In this document: positions 32,302 through 42,904 of the stretch, piece after piece | Numbering within the stretch: the stretch's first letter is position 1 | Layout: each line of letters begins with the position of its first letter | Source of the DNA: CAVUFH01 sp963740835 | Lineage (GTDB): Bacteria; Actinomycetota; Acidimicrobiia; IMCC26256; PALSA-610 | Reading direction: 5' to 3' | Length of the DNA: 64,000 nt | Assembly (NCBI GenBank): GCA_963740835.1 | Contig: CAVUFH010000002.1 | Coordinates: 124,001-188,000 of the forward strand | Program-made: the position numbers and the translations under genes | The notes under the pieces: model-generated | Database searches by the model: none | Told to the model about the DNA's origin: nothing | What the model saw: the letters and a program-made list of their open reading frames with translations, nothing else

Positions 32302-34954
32302 ATGCCCAACACCGTCGAGACCGACAAATTTCGTCTACGCGTTCGAAGAGGGCTCGCGTGACCAGAAGTACCTGCTCGGTGGCAAGGGCGCGAACCTCGC
32401 CGAGATGACGAACATGGGCCTGCCCGTCCCGCCCGGCTTCACCATCTCCACGGACGCGTGCAAGGCGTACATGGCGTCGAATGATCAACTGCCGGCCGGG
32501 CTCATGGTCGAGGTCGCAATCGCGCGCGAGGTGCTCGAGCAGAAGATGGACAAGCGGCTCGGCGACGCGGTCGACCCGCTGCTCGTGTCGGTGCGTTCGG
32601 GTGCGCCGTTCTCGATGCCCGGGATGATGGACACCGTCCTGAACCTCGGGCTCAACGACGATTCCGTGAAGGGGCTGGCGAAGCAGACCAACAACGAGCG
32701 CTTCGCGTACGACTCCTACCGCCGCTTCGTGCAGATGTTCGGCAAGATCGTCCTCGACGTGCCCGGCGACCTCTTCGAAGAGGCGCTGCACGATCTCGTC
32801 GAGGACAAGGGCGTCTCCGTCGAGACCGATCTGAGCGCGGCCGACCTCGCCGGGCTGGTCGAGACGTTCAAGGGGATCGTGAAAGAGGCAGCCGGCGTCG
32901 ACTTCCCGAGCGACCCGCAGGAGCAGCTCGGTTACGCGATCGAAGCGGTGTTCAAGTCCTGGAACGGCCGCCGCGCGCGCGATTACCGCCGCATGGAGAG
33001 GATCCCGGACGACCTCGGCACGGCGGTGAACGTCCAGACGATGGTGTTCGGCAACAAGGGCGACGACTCCGGCACCGGGGTGGCGTTCACGCGCAACCCG
33101 TCGTCCGGCGAGAACGTGCCCTACGGCGACTTCCTCACCAACGCGCAGGGCGAAGACGTCGTCGCGGGCATCCGCATCACCGAGCCGCTGGCGGCGATGG
33201 GGAATCACTTCCCCGAGTGCCACGAACAGCTCATCAACGTGATGCACCTGCTCGAGAACCACTACCGCGACATGTGCGACATCGAGTTCACGATCGAGCA
33301 GGGTCGCCTGTTCATCCTGCAGACGCGCGTCGGCAAGCGCACTGCCGCGGCCGCGCTGCGCATGGCGGTGGAGATGGAAGCCGAAGGGCTCATCGACCGG
33401 GCCGAAGCGGTGAAGCGGGTGCAGCCCGCGCAGCTCGACCAGCTCCTGCACCCGCAGTTCGATCCGAAGGCCCGCTTCACCGTGCTCGCCAAGGGCCTCA
33501 ACGCGTCGCCGGGCGCGGCGGTCGGCAAGGTGTACTTCACCGCCGACGACGCCGAATCGCACGCGGCCGCGGGGGAGCAGGTCATCCTCGTCCGGCCCGA
33601 GACATCGCCGGATGACCTCCACGGCATGATCGCGGCCGAAGGCATCCTCACCTCGCGCGGTGGCCTCGTGAGCCACGCCGCGGTCGTGGCGCGCGGTATG
33701 GGCAAGCCTGCGATCTGCGGCGCCGACGCGCTGAAGATCGACCTGCGGGCCAAGGAGTTCTCGGTCGACGGCACCGTCGTGCACGAGGGCGACGTGATCT
33801 CGATGTCGGGATCGTCCGGTGAGATCGTGTGCGGTGAGGTTCCGGTGGTCACACCCGAACCGACCGGCCACTTCGGCACCATCCTCGGTTGGGCCGATGA
33901 GCTGCGCACGTTGAAGGTGCGCACCAACGCCGACCTCCCCGAGGACGCGGCCAAGGCGCGCGAGTTCGGTGCCGAAGGCATCGGCCTGTGTCGTACCGAG
34001 CACATGTTCCTCGGTGACCGGCTGCCGATCGTGCAGCGCATGATCCTCGCGGAAACCCTCGCGGAGGAGACCGCTGCGCTCGAGGAGCTGCGCGCGCAGC
34101 AGGAGTCCGACTTCGTCGGCATCCTGGAAGCGATGGACGGCTTGCCGGTGACGGTCCGGCTGCTCGACCCGCCCTTGCACGAGTTCCTGCCCGACCACGA
34201 GGAGCTGATCGTCAAGGACGCGCTCGGCACGCTCACCGAGCAGGAGCGCAAGCTGCTCGCGGCGTCGTCGTTGTGGCGGGAGTCGAACCCGATGCTCGGC
34301 ACGCGCGGCTGCCGGCTCGGGATCATCAAGCCCGGTCTCTATCGGATGCAGGCGAAGGCGTTGATGGAGGCCGCAGTCGCCCGCAAGCAGGCGGGCGGCC
34401 ACCCGGTCGTCGAGATCATGATCCCGCTCATCGTCACCGAGCCCGAGCTCGCACTGATCGAGGGCTGGGTGCGCGAAGAAGCGGACGCGATCGTGCGCGA
34501 CGCCGGCGTCGAGGTCGGCTACCTCGTCGGTACGATGATCGAGACACCGCGCGCCGCGCTCGTCGCCGACGAGATCGCGGAGGTCGCCGAGTTCTTCTCG
34601 TTCGGCACCAACGACCTGACCCAGATGACGTTCGGCTTCAGCCGCGACGATGTCGAGGGCCGGTTCATGTCGCAGTACCTCGAGCACAAGCTGCTCGCTG
34701 CGAACCCGTTCGAGACGCTGGACGTCGAAGGCGTCGGACAGCTCGTGCGCTTGGGTGTCGAGCGCGGGCACGCGACGCGTGAGACGTTGAAGCTCGGCAT
34801 CTGCGGCGAGCACGGCGGCGATCCCGCGTCGATCGCGTTCTGCCACGAGGTCGGACTCGACTACGTGTCGTGCTCGCCGTACCGCGTGCCGATCGCCCGC
34901 CTCGCAGCTGCCCACGCGGCGCTGGGTCTCCTCGGCCCCGGCTCCAACGCTTGA
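32302..34954 (+). CDS. ppdK: Pyruvate, phosphate dikinase, frame broken near the start
   Basis: Interconverts pyruvate + ATP + Pi and PEP + AMP + PPi. The long frame (from about 32350, first ATG 32405) has the nucleotide domain (SVRSGAPFSMPGMMDTVLNL), the phosphohistidine loop SRGGLVSHAAVVARGMGKPA, and the PEP/pyruvate barrel with SFGTNDLTQMTFGFSRDD and ICGEHGGDP. The true N-terminus lies in another frame: ATG 32302 with a GGAGGA site (32290-32295) reads MPNTVETDKF, and skipping one T of TTT at 32329-32331 joins it to VYAFEEGSRDQKYLLGGKGA. Full length would be about 883 aa, normal for the family. A +1 slip on UUU-C or an indel error could explain it. Confidence 0.88.
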
Positions 34955-35388
34955 AGCAGCGACTCACTGCCGCCGACATCACCGAGTTCCTGAACGAGGT
35001 GTTCCCGGGCGCCATGGAGGCGTTCGCGATCGAAGCCGTGGAGCCGATGAGCGCGCGCGTCCGGATGCACTTCCGCGATTACCGGTTGCGGCCGGGCGGC
35101 ACGATCAGCGGGCCCGCGCTGATGACGCTGGCCGACACGGGCGTGTGGGTCGCGCTGCTCGGCATGATCGGCCGGGAGCCGCTGAGCGTCACCTCGCACC
35201 TCGACATCGACTTCTTGCGCAAGCCCGCGCCGGCCGACGTGCTCGGGCACGTGACCTTGCACAAGGTGGGGAAGCGACTCGCGGTCGGCGACGTGATCAT
35301 GTATTCCGACGGCGAGGTCCAGCCGTGCGCGCGAGCATCGGTCACGTACGCGATCCCTGCACACCGACTCGATCCGCCGGTGGACTGA
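34951..35388 (+). CDS. Hotdog-fold thioesterase, PaaI/YdiI-like
   Basis: A 145-residue single hotdog domain, expected to hydrolyse acyl-CoA thioesters. RPGGTISGPALMTLADTGVW is the active-site helix with the Asp in the LAD motif, and VTSHLDIDFLRKPAPADVLG the second conserved block. The TTG start overlaps the ppdK stop (TTGA), so it is coupled to ppdK; substrate unknown. The helix-turn pattern and length match proteobacterial and actinobacterial PaaI-type enzymes. Confidence 0.82.
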   Translation: MKQRLTAADITEFLNEVFPGAMEAFAIEAVEPMSARVRMHFRDYRLRPGGTISGPALMTLADTGVWVALLGMIGREPLSVTSHLDIDFLRKPAPADVLGHVTLHKVGKRLAVGDVIMYSDGEVQPCARASVTYAIPAHRLDPPVD

Positions 35389-35521
35389 TCGAAGGAGCTC
35401 GGTGTACCGCGGCGGAAGCCGGTCTTCGCCGCCGGCGGCGCGCGAACACGGGCGTCGGGATCCCGCACACGCGCTCTTCCCATCGGGCGCGCGCGATCTG
35501 CGCGACCGAGAACTGGTACAT
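35342..35521 (-). CDS. Possible small basic protein, antisense to the thioesterase end
   Basis: Minus-strand ATG at 35521 with a strong GGAGGAGG 5 nt upstream encodes 59 residues: MYQFSVAQIARARWEERVCG at the start, then an Arg-rich stretch. Third codon positions are G/C-rich over the first 20 codons, as in real genes here. The last 15 codons run antisense through the thioesterase gene. It lies in an otherwise gene-free 279-bp gap (35389-35667). I do not recognise it, and chance cannot be excluded. Confidence 0.3.
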   Translation of the reverse strand: MYQFSVAQIARARWEERVCGIPTPVFARRRRRRPASAAVHRAPSISPPADRVGVQGSRT

Positions 35522-35557
35522 CTGCGCCTCCTCCGAGGACGGAAACTCGGGGCGTCA

Positions 35558-35572
35558 GTACCGCAACGGTAC
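35558..35572. promoter_or_regulatory. Palindrome in the gap before dgt
   Basis: GTACCG-CAA-CGGTAC, perfect 6-bp arms, 37 bp upstream of the minus-strand small ORF start and 96 bp before dgt. Operator-like; no regulator assigned. Confidence 0.4.
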
Positions 35573-35667
35573 GACTGCGCCCGAGTCGGTGCCTCCGATT
35601 TACGCGACGTGTGCCCGACTTCACACACGGGCGCTTCGCTGTCGCACCCGACCGTTACCCTCGTGGT

Positions 35668-36759
35668 GTGAGTGAGACCCGCCAAGAAGCCGCCGCCGAG
35701 GGACTGGTGGATGGGCTCGTCGTTCGGCACGCACACACCGGCGCGTACGTCGGCACGCACCTGCAGCGGCGAGAATGGCGCGAGGCCGAGCTGGACGTGT
35801 TGCTCGCGCCCGGCGCGACCCGGCCGATCGGCGCGGGGAACCGGCGCGATCCCGAGGAGCCGGACCCGTTCCGGCTGTGCTTCGAACGCGACCTCGACCG
35901 GGTGAAGCACTCTCGTCCGTGGCGCCGGCTCGCGGGCAAGTGCCAGGTGTTCATCGCGCCGGAGGACGATCACCTGCGCACGCGGCTCACGCACGCGGTC
36001 GAGGTGGCGCAGGTCGCGACGGGCATCGCCCGCGCGACCGGGCTGTGCCTGCCGCTCACCGAGTCGATCGCGCTCGCGCACGACTGCGGCCACGGGCCGG
36101 CCGGCCATGCCTCCGAGGAGGCGCTGTCGCCGTACCTGCCCGGCGGCTACGACCATGCGGTGTACGGCGCGGACGTGACGCTGGCCGAGCTGAACCTCTG
36201 CGCGGAGACGCTGGACGGCGTCCGAAACCACTCCTGGCGCCGGCCCGCGCCGGCCACGCCCGAGGGCGAGGTCGTTGCCTGGGCCGATCGCATCGCGTAC
36301 GTCTGCCACGATTTCGAGGACGCGGTGCGGGCCGGGCTCCTCACGCCCGACGACCTGCCCGAGGAGATCGCCGAGGTCGTCGGGCGCCACCGGTCGGCGC
36401 AGGTCGGGACGTTCATGGGCGCGGTCCTCGATGCGGTCGAGGCAACCGGCCAGGTCGGCATGCGCGAGCCGATGGCGGGCGCGCTCGCGCAGTTCCGCGC
36501 GTTCAACTTCGATCGCATCTACCTACGCGCCGCGGCCCGGCGGCAGGCCGAGAAGGTCATCGGGTTGCTGCGCGGCCTGGTCGACTTCTTCGTCGACGCG
36601 CCGGCCCGGGCCACCGGCGGCGCCGGGATCGCACCCGGCAGCGCCGAAGCCGCGGCTCGGGCCGTCCGCTACGTCAGCGGCATGACCGACCGATACGCGC
36701 TCGCGCTCGGCGTCGAGCTGCTCGGCTGGCGCCCTGAAGACCTTCCCCGCGGGGTCTAG
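35668..36759 (+). CDS. dgt: Deoxyguanosinetriphosphate triphosphohydrolase-like protein
   Basis: HD-domain nucleotide hydrolase (363 aa) that removes triphosphate from dNTPs. Metal-binding residues are visible as H109 in RTRLTHAVEVAQ, H138-D139 in ALAHDCGHGPAGH, and Asp in WADRIAYVCHDFEDA. HSRPWRRLAGKCQVF is the family nucleotide-binding block. The GTG at 35668 is 6 nt behind a TACCCT box (35656-35661), predicting a leaderless mRNA. The stop codon lies in a 21-bp tandem duplication. Placed before dnaG, its usual neighbour in actinobacteria. Confidence 0.9.
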   Translation: MSETRQEAAAEGLVDGLVVRHAHTGAYVGTHLQRREWREAELDVLLAPGATRPIGAGNRRDPEEPDPFRLCFERDLDRVKHSRPWRRLAGKCQVFIAPEDDHLRTRLTHAVEVAQVATGIARATGLCLPLTESIALAHDCGHGPAGHASEEALSPYLPGGYDHAVYGADVTLAELNLCAETLDGVRNHSWRRPAPATPEGEVVAWADRIAYVCHDFEDAVRAGLLTPDDLPEEIAEVVGRHRSAQVGTFMGAVLDAVEATGQVGMREPMAGALAQFRAFNFDRIYLRAAARRQAEKVIGLLRGLVDFFVDAPARATGGAGIAPGSAEAAARAVRYVSGMTDRYALALGVELLGWRPEDLPRGV

Positions 36760-36775
36760 AACCTCCCCCGCGGGG
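36745..36775. repeat. Duplicated palindrome at the end of dgt
   Basis: CCCCGCGGGG occurs at 36745-36754 and 36766-36775, a 21-bp period, each followed by GTCT. The TAG stop of dgt (36757-36759) lies between them. Each copy can form a GC-rich hairpin, which may act in termination before dnaG. Confidence 0.75.
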
Positions 36776-36801
36776 TCTGGACCGGGCCGTACTCTGCAGC
36801 G

Positions 36802-38563
36802 ATGGGCATCCTCGACGAGGACGTGGCTCGGGTCCGCGAAGTCACCGATCTCGTCGCGCTCGCGAGCGAGCACATCGGGCTGAAGCGCGTCGGTCGCCGC
36901 TTCATGGGCCTGTGTCCGTTCCACAGTGAGAAGTCGCCGTCGTTCTCGATCAACCCTGAGCTCGGCGTGTTCCATTGTTTCGGCTGCCAGAAGAGCGGCG
37001 ATGCGATCACGTTCGTGCGGGAAGTCGAACACCTCGACTTCCCCGAAGCCGTCGAACGGCTCGCGGCGCGGGCGGGGATCACGCTTCGCTACGACGACGC
37101 GTCGTTCTCGGTGGAGCGTAAGCGCAGGCAACGGCTCTACGAGGCGATCGGCGAATCGATCGGGTTCTACGGCGACCTGCTGCTCGGTGCGCCGGAGGCC
37201 GGCAACGCGCGCGGCTACCTCCGCAGTCGGGGCTACGACGGCGACGTCGTACGCCGGTTCTCGCTCGGCTATGCGCCCGACGGCTACGACGCACTGAGCA
37301 AGTACCTGCAGAACAAGAAGTTCGCGCGCCAAGACATCGTCGACGCCGGTCTCGCGTTCGTGAACCGGACGCAGAAGCTGCAGGACCAGTTCCGCGGCCG
37401 CCTGATGTTCCCGATCTGGGACGCGCGCGGCGAACCGGTCGGATTCGGCGGTCGCACGCTCGACGGCAACGGACCGAAGTACAAGAACTCGCCCGAGACA
37501 CCGATCTACCAGAAGTCGCGATTGCTCTACGGGCTGCATTGGGCCAAGGGTGAGATCGTTGCCCGCGGCGAGGTGGTGATCTGCGAGGGCTACACCGACG
37601 TGATGGCGTTCGCGCTCGCCGGGGTCCCGATCGCGGTCGCGACGTGTGGCACCGCGCTCGCCGACGAGCACTTCCTCACGCTCAAGAACCTCGCGCGCAA
37701 GGTCACGCTCGCGTACGACGCCGATGCTGCGGGTCAGGCCGCGGCCGAGCGCTGCTACCAGTGGGAGCAGCGCTTCGAGGTGCAGTTCCAGGTGGCGGAC
37801 CTCCCGCCGGGGCGCGACCCCGCCGACGTCGGCCGCGACGATCCGGAAGCGCTCGTGGCCGCTGTCACCCGTGCCACGCCGTTTCTCGAATTCCGTATCG
37901 ACCGACTGCTGGCCGCCTCGGATGTGTCGTCACTCGAAGGGCGCGCGCACGCGGCGGAGCGTGCCGCGATCCTCGTCGCCGAGCACCCGAACGACCTCGT
38001 GCGCGACCAGTACGTCATGAAGCTCGCGGGTGAGCTCGACATCGACCCCGACCGATTGCGCGAAACGGTGTCGCGCGCGCGTTCGCGTCCGCACGTCGAA
38101 TCGACGCGCGCCGCCGCGGCACCGGCGCCGGTGGCGGCGCGGAACGTCGATCGGCGCGAGCTGGACGCGTTGCGTTGGGCAGTGCTCGCGCCCGAGTTGA
38201 TGAGCGGACGGCTCGATGTCGAGTTGTTCGCCGATCCGGTCGCGCGCCGTGCGTTCGACGCGTTGACGTGCTGGCCGTGGCACGAGTGTCTGGAACAGGC
38301 GCCGCCGGAGGCAAGCGAGCTCCTGCAGCGGCTCGCCGTGGAGGATCCGGGCGATATCGCGGCCGCGTCCGACACCGTGACCCGCGTCGTCGTCAACGTC
38401 GTCGAGGCCGCGGCGCAACGTCTGCTCGCGGCGATGCTGCGCAGTGGTGACGAACGTTCGTCGGAGGTGAAGGCACTCCTCGACGCGCTGGTCCGCGAGC
38501 GCTCCGACGAGCAATGGCAATCGGCCGAAACGGTCGCCGAGCAGTTGGTAGGGTGGATCACCG

Positions 38564-38586
<23 letters not shown>
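36802..38586 (+). CDS. dnaG: DNA primase DnaG
   Basis: Makes RNA primers for replication (594 aa). The CHC2 zinc finger (about residues 40-65: LCPFHSEKSPSF, then VFHCFGCQKSGDA) is followed by the catalytic core with the TOPRIM motifs EVVICEGYTDVMA and AYDADAAGQAA. The C-terminal part (430-594) is the helicase-binding region, less conserved. ATG lies 6 nt after a TACTCT box (36790-36795), so initiation may be leaderless. The end overlaps the rpoD start by 23 bp. Confidence 0.95.
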
Positions 38587-39967
<1,381 letters not shown>

Positions 39968-40233
39968 CCCGCTCCACGGTCAGTTCGACGAGCGCTTGGG
40001 TCTTGTCGACCGCTCGCCCGAACGGCACCGCGTCGAGGCCCCGCCGGAGCTGCGCGTAGCGCTCGCGTCCCGCCTTCGCCCCGAAGTAGTAGCCGACGGC
40101 GAACGCGGTGCCGAGTGCGAGCTTGGTGCGTATGCGCATGGCCCAGTGTTACCGGACGCGTCCGCCGGTATGCGAAGAAGCGACTGATATCCTCGCTCGC
40201 TGCGCCCGGCCCGAATGCTGCCGAGGCGCACTT

Positions 40234-40306
40234 TCCGGGGTAGCTCAATCGGCAGAGCAAGCGGCTGTTAACCGCTAGGTTGAGAGTTCGAGCCTCTCCC
40301 CCGGAG
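40234..40306 (+). tRNA. tRNA-Asn (GTT)
   Basis: A complete cloverleaf of 73 nt. The acceptor pairs TCCGGGG with CCCCGGA, the D-arm is TAGCTCAATCGGCAGAGCA, and the anticodon stem AGCGG/CCGCT presents GTT (40267-40269). T-loop GTTCGAGCC; discriminator G. CCA is not encoded. Confidence 0.96.
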
Positions 40307-40431
40307 CTTCCCGGCCGCGGCCGGGGGAAAGCCGCGATCGCCGGACTCGGCGTCAGCACTCCTTGTCCCGGGCCCGGAGACGAGGGATCCTTGCGCCCGC
40401 CCGCGCCGGGCCAGGGCCGACCCCTGGCGCC

Positions 40432-40470
40432 TGTCGCAGAAACGTCGGGAACTGTCGCAGTTTTGTCGCA
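40432..40470. promoter_or_regulatory. Three direct TGTCGCA repeats upstream of the coiled-coil gene
   Basis: TGTCGCA at 40432-40438, 40453-40459 and 40464-40470, spaced 21 and 11 bp, close to two and one helical turns, so all face one side of DNA. They resemble a multi-site operator or activator site. The 40307-40532 gap contains no other gene. Confidence 0.4.
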
Positions 40471-40532
40471 TCCGCGCCGGTGCTCGATGCCGAATGCTGG
40501 GTAACGGACGGCGCACGGTCTGGGAGGAATCG

Positions 40533-42041
40533 GTGCAAGCCCTGTTCGTCTTATTCGGGTTCGCCATCGTCGCGGGGATCGGAGCGCTGCTGCTGCGCAG
40601 CTTCGTGCTCACGGTCGCCTTCGCCGTCGCGCTCGCATTGATGGCGCTGCAGTGGTCCTCCGGGCACGAACACGCCCGGTCCACGGTCGCGATCGGCGTC
40701 GACGCCCAGAATGCGAAGACGACGAAGATCAACGCCGGCGGGGTCGACGCCACATTCCTCTCGCATCTCGCGGATTCGACGCTGCGCGGCGGGTCCCAGC
40801 GCTTCGACATCACGGCAACTGGCAATGATGTCACCGAGGCGACGTCATCGGTGCGCGCGGCGACGAATCGCATCCAGTCGTATGTCACCGGGCGCGTGCC
40901 TACGAGCAGCGTGGCGGAGACCAACGTGACCGACGCACAAGCGGCGCTCACCGCGGCCACTGGGCAGCGGGATGCCGCCGAAGCCGCGCTGGCCGAGTGG
41001 CGGGCCACGAAGGGGAACGGCGACCCGACCGCGTTGCGCAAGCAAGCCGAGTCGCGGCTGGAGGAGCTCGAGCAGCAGCAGCAATCGTCCGATCCCGCGA
41101 CCGCGCAGGCAGCCGCGCAGGCGATCCCGGCCGTGCAGCAGCGCGTGTTCGACTACTCGTCGGCGGAGACCCGCCTCGGCGAGCTCACGGCGGCGCGTGA
41201 CACCGCCGGGCGCGCGGTCGACGACGCGAGCCAGGCGTTGAAGGATGCCAGCGCGGCCGTCAAGGTCGCGGATGCGAATGGTCAGCTGATCCAGATCGGT
41301 CGGATCCGCGCGCAGTCGGTCGACAACGGCGCCGAGCTGCGGGCCGCGTTCCTCTTCGCGGTGATCACGTGTGCGCTCGCGTTCGGCCTGGTACTTCTCC
41401 TGCGCCGGCGTGCGGCGCGCGCCGAGTTGCAGTTCGCGGGCGCGGCCGCACCGGGGATGACGATCGCCCCGGTCCCGCGCGCGGCGCCCGAACTCGAGCC
41501 GCGGCGCGAACCCGAGCCGGAGCGGTTCGTGGCGGTCGCGACCGAACTCGAGCCCGAACCCGAGCGGGAACCCGAACGCGAGCCGGAACCGGAACCGGAA
41601 CCGATCGCCGTCGAAGCCGCGCGCTCGCCGCTCGTGCTCCGCTCCGAACCCATCGGTGATCTCGAACCGATGGTGTTCACCCCCGAGCCGCAGATCGTCC
41701 CAAAGCCGTTCACGCGGCCGCCGGAACCGCAGCCGCAGCCGCAGCAGGAACTCGAACCGGAACCGCAGCCCCTCCCGGTGCCCGCGCCCGCCCCGCCTGC
41801 AGAACCGGAACCCGAGCCGTTCACCGTTCTCGTCTACCGGGCCCCGGGCGCGAAGGCCGACAAAGGCCCGGCACCGACGTTCGAACTGCGCGAGCTCGCG
41901 CCCGCGCCGTCCGGGCGCGGTGTCGATCTCGCAGAGGCCGAGCGCGCCGAAGGCACGGCGCGGCCCGAAACGATCGACCTCACCGACGCCGTCACCGATG
42001 GCGCCGATGAGGACGAAACCACCCGTCGTCCGGAGCAATAG
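40533..42041 (+). CDS. Wzz-like membrane protein with coiled coil and Pro/Glu-rich tail
   Basis: A 502-residue protein; the GTG at 40533 has a GGGAGGA site at the right spacing, which is better than the ATG at 40494. Topology: hydrophobic N-terminus (about 3-42), an outside region with heptad-rich coiled coil (about 132-247, including DAQAALTAATGQRDAAEAAL), a second helix (AAFLFAVITCALAFGLVLLL, about 271-290), and a cytoplasmic tail of about 200 residues full of EPEP and PQPQ repeats. This resembles polysaccharide co-polymerases of the Wzz type without the kinase domain. Directly upstream of the DUF4397 and sortase genes, so an envelope role is likely; exact function unknown. Confidence 0.6.
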   Translation: MQALFVLFGFAIVAGIGALLLRSFVLTVAFAVALALMALQWSSGHEHARSTVAIGVDAQNAKTTKINAGGVDATFLSHLADSTLRGGSQRFDITATGNDVTEATSSVRAATNRIQSYVTGRVPTSSVAETNVTDAQAALTAATGQRDAAEAALAEWRATKGNGDPTALRKQAESRLEELEQQQQSSDPATAQAAAQAIPAVQQRVFDYSSAETRLGELTAARDTAGRAVDDASQALKDASAAVKVADANGQLIQIGRIRAQSVDNGAELRAAFLFAVITCALAFGLVLLLRRRAARAELQFAGAAAPGMTIAPVPRAAPELEPRREPEPERFVAVATELEPEPEREPEREPEPEPEPIAVEAARSPLVLRSEPIGDLEPMVFTPEPQIVPKPFTRPPEPQPQPQQELEPEPQPLPVPAPAPPAEPEPEPFTVLVYRAPGAKADKGPAPTFELRELAPAPSGRGVDLAEAERAEGTARPETIDLTDAVTDGADEDETTRRPEQ

Positions 42042-42076
42042 GGGGACGGTCCGGTATTGACGTCGAAAGGATTCGT

Positions 42077-42904
42077 ATGAAGCGCTGGTTGATCGGAGCC
42101 GCGATCGCGTTCGGCGCGCTCGCGCCCTTCGCGACACCCGCGTCGGCGCAGGAAGCGCCCGCGCACATTCGCGTTGCTCACTTCTCGCCGGACACGCCGG
42201 GCGTTGACGTGTACGTCGACGGCCAGCAGGCCGTCGGCAACATGGGATTCGAAACGGTGACGGACTACCTGTCCGTGCCGGCGGGGGAGCACCTGCTCGA
42301 GCTGCGGCCGAGCGGTGCCGCGGCAACCTCGACACCGGTGTGGTCGGGCAAGGCCACGCTCGAGAGCGGGAAGTTCTACACCGCCGCCGGGCTCGGGCCG
42401 AAGGCGCAACTCACCGCGCAGCTGTTCACCGATGACGTGGGCATGCCGGCCGCCGGCACCGCAAACGTGCGGTTCATCCACGCCGCCGTCGGCGCGCCCG
42501 CGGTCAGCGTCGCGTTCGGCGGCAGCCCGCTCGCGTTCTCGGGCGCTGAGTTCGCGAAGCCGACCCCCTACGAGTCCGTCGCACCCGGCAAGTACGACGT
42601 TTCACTGAAGGACGGCACCGGCGTTGCGCTCGTCGGTTCGCAGTTCATCGAGTTCAGCCCAGGCGTCAACTACACCGTCGTCGCCATCGGCGGTGAAGGG
42701 ACCGCGTTGCGGCTCCTGCCGGTGGTCGACGCGCGGGCCGTCGCCGCCGCACCCACGGGTGCACTCGGCACCGGCGCCGGTGGCACGGCATCAAGGCCTC
42801 ACACGGGCAACGACCTCCTCCCAGTCATCTTGGTCGTTCTCCTGGTGGGGGCAATCGTCGCGAGCGTCGCGGCGAGTCGCCGCCCGCGCGTCGACATGAC
42901 GTGA
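42077..42904 (+). CDS. Secreted DUF4397 protein with xPxTG-like sorting signal
   Basis: A 275-residue surface protein. Signal peptide 1-24 (cut after ASA), then two DUF4397 beta-domains (about 27-115 and 120-215, starting IRVAHFSPDTPGVDVYVDG and VRFIHAAVGAPAVSVAFGG). The C-terminus looks like a cell-wall sorting signal: RPHTG (240-244), a helix (NDLLPVILVVLLVGAIVASV) and Arg-rich tail. The first Leu of LPxTG is replaced by Arg. The stop overlaps the sortase start (GTGA), so this is probably the dedicated substrate. AAAGGA ribosome site 7 nt upstream. Confidence 0.82.
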   Translation: MKRWLIGAAIAFGALAPFATPASAQEAPAHIRVAHFSPDTPGVDVYVDGQQAVGNMGFETVTDYLSVPAGEHLLELRPSGAAATSTPVWSGKATLESGKFYTAAGLGPKAQLTAQLFTDDVGMPAAGTANVRFIHAAVGAPAVSVAFGGSPLAFSGAEFAKPTPYESVAPGKYDVSLKDGTGVALVGSQFIEFSPGVNYTVVAIGGEGTALRLLPVVDARAVAAAPTGALGTGAGGTASRPHTGNDLLPVILVVLLVGAIVASVAASRRPRVDMT

